Assembly (NCBI RefSeq): GCF_013407955.1
Contig: NZ_JACCBU010000001.1
Span: 4,092,001 to 4,156,000, forward strand
DNA length: 64,000 bases
Origin: Microlunatus parietis
GTDB lineage: Bacteria; Actinomycetota; Actinomycetes; Propionibacteriales; Propionibacteriaceae
Direction: 5' to 3'
Shown piece by piece: positions 58,709-64,000 of the stretch. The number at the start of each line of letters is the position of its first letter. The stretch's first letter is position 1. Below the pieces are notes generated by a model. The model made no database searches. It had not been told where the DNA came from and was given only the letters and a program-made list of their open reading frames with translations. A program made the translations under genes and the position numbers.

Positions 58709-59383
58709 TCAGGGGAGGTCGAGCCGCTTCAGGCGTTCGTACGCACCGAGGATGTGCTTGTCGACGGCGGCCCGGGCGAGCTCCGGGTCGGCCTCGGCCA
58801 GCGCGTCGCGCAGCTCGCGATGCTCGGGGTAGCCGACCTCTGAGAAGTCGGGGAAGTTGATGTTGCGGGCTCGCAGGAACAGGCGGACCTGACCGCGGAT
58901 CGACTCCCAGACCCGCTGCACGCGTGCGTGATCACAGGACGCGTAGACGATGTCGTGGAAGGCAAGATCAAGAACGACCGCGCTGTCCGGATCGATGGTC
59001 GTGTCGACGGCCTTCATCCGTTCCAGGACCTCGTCCATCTCGGCGAACTCGGCCGCGCCCATCCGGGTGCAGGCCCGCTCGGCGGCCAGCCGCTCGATGG
59101 CCCCGCGCAGCGTGTGCACCTCCTCCACGTCGACCCGGGTCAGCGCGGCCACGTAGGCGCCGCGGTGCCGGCGCAGCTCGACGTACCCCTCCGCCTCCAG
59201 CTGGGTGAACGCCTCGCGGACCGGCCCGCGGCTGACCGACATGGCTTCCGCGATCGCGGCCTCCTTGAGGTGCTCGCCCGGCTCGAACTGGCCGTTGGTG
59301 ATCATCTCGCGGAGCAGGTTGGCGACCATCGTGCCGAGCGCGGGCTGGACCTGCATCGGTCGCTGGATTCCCTGGGGAAGCAC
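58709..59383 (-). CDS. GntR family regulator, FadR/FCD subfamily
   Basis: 224 residues. Winged helix MVANLLREMITNGQFEPGEHLKEAAIAEAMSVSRGPVREAFTQLEAEGYVEL in residues 20-70, FCD ligand domain with ERLAAERACTRM, VLDLAFHDIVYASCDH (Asp/His metal site) and YPEHRELRDALAEAD...AVDKHILGAYERL. FCD-type GntR proteins respond to sugar acids or other carboxylates. Divergent from the GH39 gene by about 180 bp, so it is the likely regulator of the glycan cluster. Confidence 0.92.
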   Translation of the reverse strand: MLPQGIQRPMQVQPALGTMVANLLREMITNGQFEPGEHLKEAAIAEAMSVSRGPVREAFTQLEAEGYVELRRHRGAYVAALTRVDVEEVHTLRGAIERLAAERACTRMGAAEFAEMDEVLERMKAVDTTIDPDSAVVLDLAFHDIVYASCDHARVQRVWESIRGQVRLFLRARNINFPDFSEVGYPEHRELRDALAEADPELARAAVDKHILGAYERLKRLDLP

Positions 59384-59434
59384 GCGCGCCTCCTTCCTGG
59401 CCGTGTCCCCGGATCATGTCACGAACTACAAATC

Positions 59435-59460
59435 ATTAACAATATATCGTTGACAATATG
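59435..59460. promoter_or_regulatory. A+T-rich promoter/operator of the GH39 cluster
   Basis: An A+T-rich island in G+C-rich DNA: the related direct units TTAACAATAT and TTGACAATAT lie 14 bp apart, with TTAAC/GTTGA forming an imperfect inverted repeat around AATATATC. TTGACA at 59450-59455 is a perfect -35 box for the glycosidase operon. The neighbouring GntR protein is the likely binder. Confidence 0.5.
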
Positions 59461-59560
59461 GGGTTCGGGTCGTGAAACTCGATGGAGGAGTTGATCACCG
59501 GACGCGGCGAGTCGCGTCGCCGCCCGTCACACGACGCAGTGAGAGCGAGGGGCCACCCCC

Positions 59561-61282
59561 GTGAGCACCGAGACCCAGAACCCCCATGTCAGCCGCCGGG
59601 CCCGCAGCCCGTTCCCGCCGGCGGCGCCCAGCGACCCGGATGCACCGCACGTCGACCAGGCGCTGGTCGAGATCGATGCCGCCGCCGACCTCGGCCCGAT
59701 CGAGCCGGTCTGGCGCAGCATCGGCTACGACGAATTCAATTGGACCTATACCCGAACCGGGAAGCGCCTGTTGCGCACGTTCGGCGAGATCAGCGGCGAC
59801 AGTTACCACGTCCGGCCGCATTACGTCTTCTGCTCGGGCAGCGGCTTCGGAATTCCGCACTGGAGTTCCGGAAACGTCTATCACGAGGACGAGCAGGGGA
59901 ATCCCTATTACGATTTCACGCTCGTCGACCAGGCCTATGACGCCATTGTCGGCGCCGGGCACCATGTGCTGGTCGAGTTGGGCTTCACCCCGCGAGACCT
60001 GGTGCCCGATGTGGAATTCACGGTGCCGTCGAGCCCGACGCTGTACGGCGCGTACGAAGCGGGCGCCTGGCGCTTCCCGCCGCGCGACTACGAGCGCTGG
60101 GGCGGTCTGGTCGAGGCGCATGCCCGGCACTGCGCGGAGCGCTACGGGATGGACGAGGTCAGCCAATGGCTGTGGGAACTCTGGAACGAGCCCGACATCT
60201 TCTACTGGGGCGGCACGGTCCAGCAGTACAACGAGCTCTACACCGTGACCGCGCGGGCCGTCCGTGCCGCGATCCCCGGCGCGAAGGTCGGCGGGCCGTC
60301 GGTGACCAGCGGCGGCCTCGAGTTCCTCAAGGAATTCCTCGATTACACGAGTTCGAGGGGCGAACCGCTCGATTTCATCTCGTATCACACGAAGGGCTGC
60401 CATTTCCCGACCCGGGACTATCGGCCGATCGGCGCACCCGCGACCGAACAGGCGAGCCCTTCCTCGACGAAGATGTTGTACGACATCGTACGGTGCAATC
60501 GCATCATCGCCGACTACCCCGAATATCGTGAACTCGAGATCCTGGTCGACGAGTGCGACGCCGCGGTGCCGGCGCATTTCGGGCGCTACGACAACGCCAA
60601 TTACGAGTTCCAGAACACCGAATATTATCCGGTGTTCCAGGCGAAACTGTTCAAGAAGATCCTTGACCTCAACGCCGCCGGCCCGGTCTCGGTGAACCAG
60701 GCGACCTCGTGGAGTTTCTACTTCGAGGCCGAGCGCTGGTTCGAGGGGACTCGCTCCTTCCTCACCGCGGACGGCACCGAGAAGCCGCTGCTCAACGCCT
60801 ACCGGATGTTCGGCCGGCTCGGCGGCCGGCGGATCGCCGCCCGGTCCGACCGGGCCTGGTCGATCGAGGCTCTCGACGATCCGGATGGCAGCAGCATGCC
60901 CGAGGAAGTCGACGCCCTCGCCACCACCGACGCCGACGGCACCCTGGCGATCCTGGTCTGGCGGCACACCGACGACCAGTACCAGCGCGCCGAGGCCGAG
61001 ACGACGGTGCGGCTCGCGCTGTCCGGGCTCGACCGGACCGCCTACCGGCTGACCCACTTCCGGATCGATCATGATCACAGCAACGCGCACACGGTCTGGA
61101 CGTCGCTCGGCGCGCCGTTCGATCCCGGCCCGGACGAGATCGCGAAGATCCAGGCCCGGCAAGGGCTGGAGGAGCTCGAGCCGGCCCGCGCCCTCGCGGC
61201 TGACGCGTCCGGCACGCTCTCGATCGAGGTCACGCTGCCGCTACCGGCGGTGTCGCTGTTGATCTTGACCCCCGGCGGTTGA
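59561..61282 (+). CDS. GH39 family glycoside hydrolase (beta-xylosidase-like)
   Basis: 573 residues. A TIM-barrel of family GH39: the acid/base glutamate is in WLWELWNEPDIFYW (about residue 210) and the nucleophile in LEILVDECDAAVP (about 331), followed by a beta-sandwich part. Family enzymes act on xylosides or iduronides. No signal peptide, so it works on imported oligosaccharide, in agreement with the two sugar permeases downstream. Its first 1.2 kb uses many AAT/TAT/TTC/CAT-type codons and EcoRI-like gaattc words unlike its neighbours, hinting at recent acquisition. GTG 59561. Confidence 0.85.
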   Translation: MSTETQNPHVSRRARSPFPPAAPSDPDAPHVDQALVEIDAAADLGPIEPVWRSIGYDEFNWTYTRTGKRLLRTFGEISGDSYHVRPHYVFCSGSGFGIPHWSSGNVYHEDEQGNPYYDFTLVDQAYDAIVGAGHHVLVELGFTPRDLVPDVEFTVPSSPTLYGAYEAGAWRFPPRDYERWGGLVEAHARHCAERYGMDEVSQWLWELWNEPDIFYWGGTVQQYNELYTVTARAVRAAIPGAKVGGPSVTSGGLEFLKEFLDYTSSRGEPLDFISYHTKGCHFPTRDYRPIGAPATEQASPSSTKMLYDIVRCNRIIADYPEYRELEILVDECDAAVPAHFGRYDNANYEFQNTEYYPVFQAKLFKKILDLNAAGPVSVNQATSWSFYFEAERWFEGTRSFLTADGTEKPLLNAYRMFGRLGGRRIAARSDRAWSIEALDDPDGSSMPEEVDALATTDADGTLAILVWRHTDDQYQRAEAETTVRLALSGLDRTAYRLTHFRIDHDHSNAHTVWTSLGAPFDPGPDEIAKIQARQGLEELEPARALAADASGTLSIEVTLPLPAVSLLILTPGG

Positions 61283-61283
61283 G

Positions 61284-62147
61284 ATGTCCGGGTCGACCAT
61301 GATCACGTTGCGCGACGGGGCCGCGGTGCCGCAGCTCGGCCTGGGCGTCTTCGAGATCCCGCCGACGGAGGTCCAGAGCGTCGTCGAGGTGGCGCTGGAG
61401 GCCGGCTACCGGCACCTGGACACGGCGGCCGCGTACGTCAACGAGGCCGGGGTCGGCGCCGCCATCCGGGCCAGCGGGCTGCCGCGCGACGAGGTCTTCG
61501 TGACGACCAAGCTGCGCAACGGTGATCAAGGGTACGAGTCCGCGCTGCGGGCCTACGACGACAGCTGCCGCCGGCTCGGCCTGGACCGGGTGGATCTGTA
61601 CCTGATCCACTGGCCGAACCCGGCCGCCGAACGTTACGTCGACAGTTGGCGGGCGCTGGAACGGCTGGCCGCGGAGCAGCGGGTCGGCTCGATCGGGGTG
61701 TCGAACTTCCTGCCCGAACACCTGGAGCGGCTCGCGAAGGAGTGCGAGCAGACTCCGGCGGTGAACCAGCTCGAACTGCACCCGACGTACCAGCAGGCCG
61801 ACGTGGTGCGCCACTGCGCCGAGCGCGGGATCGCCGTCGAGGCGTACTCCCCGCTCGGCCGCGGTGCCGATCTCGGCCATCCGACGGTGCACGCCATCGC
61901 CGCTGATCATGGTCGGACGCCGGCGCAGGTGCTGCTCCGGTGGCACCTGCAGCGCGGCCACATCGTGATCCCGAAATCGGCGACGCCGGAACGCATCCGA
62001 GCCAACGCCGACGTGTTCGACTTCGCGCTGTCCGGTGAGGAGGTGACCAAGATCAACGGGCTGGAGGCCGGCCACCGAACCGGCAACGATCCACAGACCT
62101 TCGCCGCCAGCCAGCTCCGCCCGATCCCGGACCTCGCGTCCGACTGA
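61284..62147 (+). CDS. Aldo/keto reductase (2,5-diketo-gluconate reductase-like)
   Basis: 287 residues with the AKR tetrad: Asp and Tyr in LDTAAAYVNEAGVG, Lys in VTTKLRN, His in YLIHWPNP, and NADPH site IPKSATPERIRAN. Close to DkgA/B-type reductases of sugar-derived carbonyls. The start overlaps almost directly with the GH39 stop (1-bp gap), indicating cotranscription; it may reduce the aldose released by the glycosidase to the polyol. Confidence 0.93.
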   Translation: MSGSTMITLRDGAAVPQLGLGVFEIPPTEVQSVVEVALEAGYRHLDTAAAYVNEAGVGAAIRASGLPRDEVFVTTKLRNGDQGYESALRAYDDSCRRLGLDRVDLYLIHWPNPAAERYVDSWRALERLAAEQRVGSIGVSNFLPEHLERLAKECEQTPAVNQLELHPTYQQADVVRHCAERGIAVEAYSPLGRGADLGHPTVHAIAADHGRTPAQVLLRWHLQRGHIVIPKSATPERIRANADVFDFALSGEEVTKINGLEAGHRTGNDPQTFAASQLRPIPDLASD

Positions 62148-62162
62148 TCCGACTCTCGAAGG

Positions 62163-63134
62163 TTGACGTCAATGACGACATTAGCGATGCGAGGAGTGCG
62201 GCCCGAGGACAAGCGGGCCGAACGGCCTGCGCGACGCGGCCAGCGGGGCCGGCTGACCCTCTGGGTCTGGCTCTTCCTGCTGCCGACCGCGATCCTGTAC
62301 GGCCTCTACACGCTGTACCCGATCGTGGCGAGCTACTGGTACTCCCTGGTCGAGTGGAACGGCTTCGAATCGGAGCAGCGGTTCGTCGGCCTGGCCAACT
62401 ACCAGGCGGTGTTCGCCGACCCGATGTTCTGGAGCTCGTTCAAGATCACGTTGATCTTCATGCTGCTGGTGGCTCCGGCCCGGGTGATCCTGAGCTTCCT
62501 GCTGGCGATCGTGCTCAACTCGCCGAAACTGCCGTTGGCCCGGCTGTTCCGGACCGCCTTCTTCCTGCCGGTGGTGACGACCACGGCGATCGTCGGCGTG
62601 GTGATGCAGTTCGTGCTCGATCCCGCCAGCGGCCCGCTGAACAGCCTGCTGCAAGCCCTCGGCCACGGCGGCGGGATCAGCTTCCTCGGCGACTCGCAGA
62701 CCGCGTTGATCACCGCGTCCGTGGTCTACGTCTGGAAGTTCTTCGGCATCACGCTGGTCTACTGGCTGGCTGCGCTGCAGACGATCCCGTCCGAGCTGTA
62801 CGAGGCGGCGCGGATCGACGGCGCCGGGGCGGTCCAGCTGTTCACCCAGATCACCGTACCGCTGCTCAAGCCGTTCTTGATCATCATCTCGCTGCTCACC
62901 ATCGAGGACTCGTTCCGGGCCTTCGACCTGATGCAGACGCTGACCGGCGGCGGCCCGTACTTCGCCACCGAGGTGATCGAGATCTACATCTACCAGCGGG
63001 CTTTCACCGCGCCGATCCCGCAACTCGGGTTCGCGTCGGCGGCGGCCGTCCTCTTCGGCCTGTTCGTCTTCGTGGTCGGACTGATCCAGCTCTGGGGCGT
63101 CTGGGCTGCGCGCCGGCTGCGGGCGGGGGCATGA
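62163..63134 (+). CDS. Sugar ABC transporter permease (MalF-like)
   Basis: 323 residues, six spans: LTLWVWLFLLPTAILYGLYTLYPIVASYWYSL at the N-terminus, EAA loop YEAARIDGAGAVQLFTQITVPLLKP. Begins 15 bp after the reductase gene and overlaps the next permease by 4 nt (ATGA). The binding protein gene is not in the window; it probably follows beyond 64 kb. Confidence 0.93.
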   Translation: MTSMTTLAMRGVRPEDKRAERPARRGQRGRLTLWVWLFLLPTAILYGLYTLYPIVASYWYSLVEWNGFESEQRFVGLANYQAVFADPMFWSSFKITLIFMLLVAPARVILSFLLAIVLNSPKLPLARLFRTAFFLPVVTTTAIVGVVMQFVLDPASGPLNSLLQALGHGGGISFLGDSQTALITASVVYVWKFFGITLVYWLAALQTIPSELYEAARIDGAGAVQLFTQITVPLLKPFLIIISLLTIEDSFRAFDLMQTLTGGGPYFATEVIEIYIYQRAFTAPIPQLGFASAAAVLFGLFVFVVGLIQLWGVWAARRLRAGA

Positions 63135-63985
63135 TGACCGCCCCGCGGGTGCGCCGGCTGATCAGAAGGCTGCCGTGGTGGATCGCGACGGTGTTCCTGA
63201 TCGGTGCCGTGCTGCTGTGGATCTTCCCGTTCGTCTGGATGCTGTCGGCGTCCCTGAAGGACAACACGGAGGTCTTCGCGGCCGGTCTGAACCTCATCCC
63301 GGAGATGCTGGTCTGGGAGAACTACGGCCGGGCCTGGGAGGACGCGCAGTTCGGCCGGTACCTGTTCAACACGGTGCTGGTCACCGTGATCACGGTGATC
63401 ATCGTGACGCTGCGCTGCGCCGCCGCCGGCTACGTGATCGGCCGTTACCGGTTCCGCGGCTCCCGCCTGATCGTCGGGATTCTGGTCGCGACGATCTTCG
63501 TCCCGACCGGTTACACGATCATCCCGGTCGTCCAGGTGTCGCTGCAGCTCGGCTTGATCGACTCGCTGGCCGGAATGATCTTGGCGCTCAGCGGCGGCGC
63601 GAACGTTGCCTCGATCCTGATCTACGCCGGCTACTTCCGGCAGCTGCCGCGAGAACTCGAGGAGGCGGCGATCGTCGACGGCGCCGGGTTCCTGCGCACG
63701 TTCCTGTCGATCATGTTCCCGCTGGCGATGCCGGTCACCGCGACGGTGGCCCTGCTGACCTTCCTGGGCACCTGGAACGCGTTCTTCCTGCCACTGGTGT
63801 TCACGTTCAGCCGTCCGGAACTGCGCACGCTGAGTGTCGGGATGCAGGCCTTCATCGGCCAGGACGCCGTGGACTGGTCCGGCATGACGGCCGCCGGGAT
63901 CATCTCGATCGTCCCCGTGGTCCTCCTGTTCTTCTTCCTGCAGCGCTACTTCGTCGAAGGCATCGCCGGAGCAGTGAAGTCCTAG
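63131..63985 (+). CDS. Sugar ABC transporter permease (MalG-like)
   Basis: 284 residues, six spans, with EAA loop LEEAAIVDGAGFLRTFLSIMFPLAMP and the TLRCAAAGYVIGRYRFRG segment of MalG-type subunits. Forms the pore with the upstream MalF-like protein. Start ATG 63131 overlaps the upstream stop. The cluster GntR, GH39, reductase, permeases probably imports and cleaves a xylo-oligosaccharide or similar glycoside. Confidence 0.93.
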   Translation: MMTAPRVRRLIRRLPWWIATVFLIGAVLLWIFPFVWMLSASLKDNTEVFAAGLNLIPEMLVWENYGRAWEDAQFGRYLFNTVLVTVITVIIVTLRCAAAGYVIGRYRFRGSRLIVGILVATIFVPTGYTIIPVVQVSLQLGLIDSLAGMILALSGGANVASILIYAGYFRQLPRELEEAAIVDGAGFLRTFLSIMFPLAMPVTATVALLTFLGTWNAFFLPLVFTFSRPELRTLSVGMQAFIGQDAVDWSGMTAAGIISIVPVVLLFFFLQRYFVEGIAGAVKS

Positions 63986-64000
63986 CCAACTCTCGCCAAG

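Overview
The window is G+C-rich DNA (I estimate close to 70%) from an actinobacterium. The pointers are strong G/C third positions, frequent GTG and some TTG starts, an F420-type PPOX oxidoreductase, a mycobacterial-type heterodisulfide-reductase-like Fe-S membrane protein, a stand-alone LigD polymerase domain, a Q/D/Y-rich RDD-FHA protein and many sugar ABC importers. A soil member of the Propionibacteriales (Kribbella- or Microlunatus-like) would fit, but that placement is a guess. I see no rRNA, tRNA, CRISPR array, prophage or intact insertion sequence.

Layout. 1-8 kb: a frameshifted beta-propeller gene, a TetR/SDR divergent pair sharing one tiny promoter, a PPOX enzyme, an S10 peptidase, and a sugar ABC importer (binding protein plus two permeases) under LacI-type operators. 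8-11.5 kb: an esterase scrap, a TSUP permease, a phosphotransferase, a P-loop kinase and an ArsR-SRPBCC operon with a perfect operator. 11.5-13 kb is a gene-poor island with a 41-bp tandem repeat and nested inverted repeats. It leads into a polymorphic-toxin operon: a two-module nuclease, a YezG-type immunity protein and an ECF sigma factor, each pair overlapping by 4 nt. 15.7-28.6 kb is mixed metabolism: hydrolase, MFS efflux, HIT, FNT channel with cyanase, lipoprotein, methyltransferases, a TetR operon with its palindrome, isoprenyl transferase, GNATs, XRE-cupin, adenosine deaminase and a siderophore-interacting protein beside an iron box. 28.8-36.8 kb holds two FHA proteins, dCTP deaminase, a DUF1707 protein, an RHH-DUF4097 operon, a flavin disulfide reductase and an AhpD-like protein. 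36.8-41.1 kb holds an ECF42 sigma factor with two DGPF partners and the Fe-S membrane protein. 41.3-50.2 kb holds a peptide ABC importer, a 124-bp tandem repeat, and an Opu-like osmoprotectant ABC operon whose ATPase has lost every catalytic motif. 50.7-58.6 kb holds DoxX, LigD-Pol, MFS, PPOX, phosphotransferase, a family-A DNA polymerase and an orphan antitoxin. 58.7-64 kb is a glycan cluster: GntR, GH39 glycosidase, aldo/keto reductase and two sugar permeases, running off the window end.

Most unusual: (1) the Opu-like operon at 46.5-50.2 kb with a pseudo-ATPase; (2) a large excess of TGATCA-type sites throughout, imposed even on codon choice and stop-codon context; (3) the nuclease toxin that joins a damaged WHH module to an intact EndoNS_2-type module and is coupled to a sigma factor; (4) two divergent gene pairs whose starts are only about 20 bp apart around overlapping -10 boxes, which implies leaderless transcripts in both directions.
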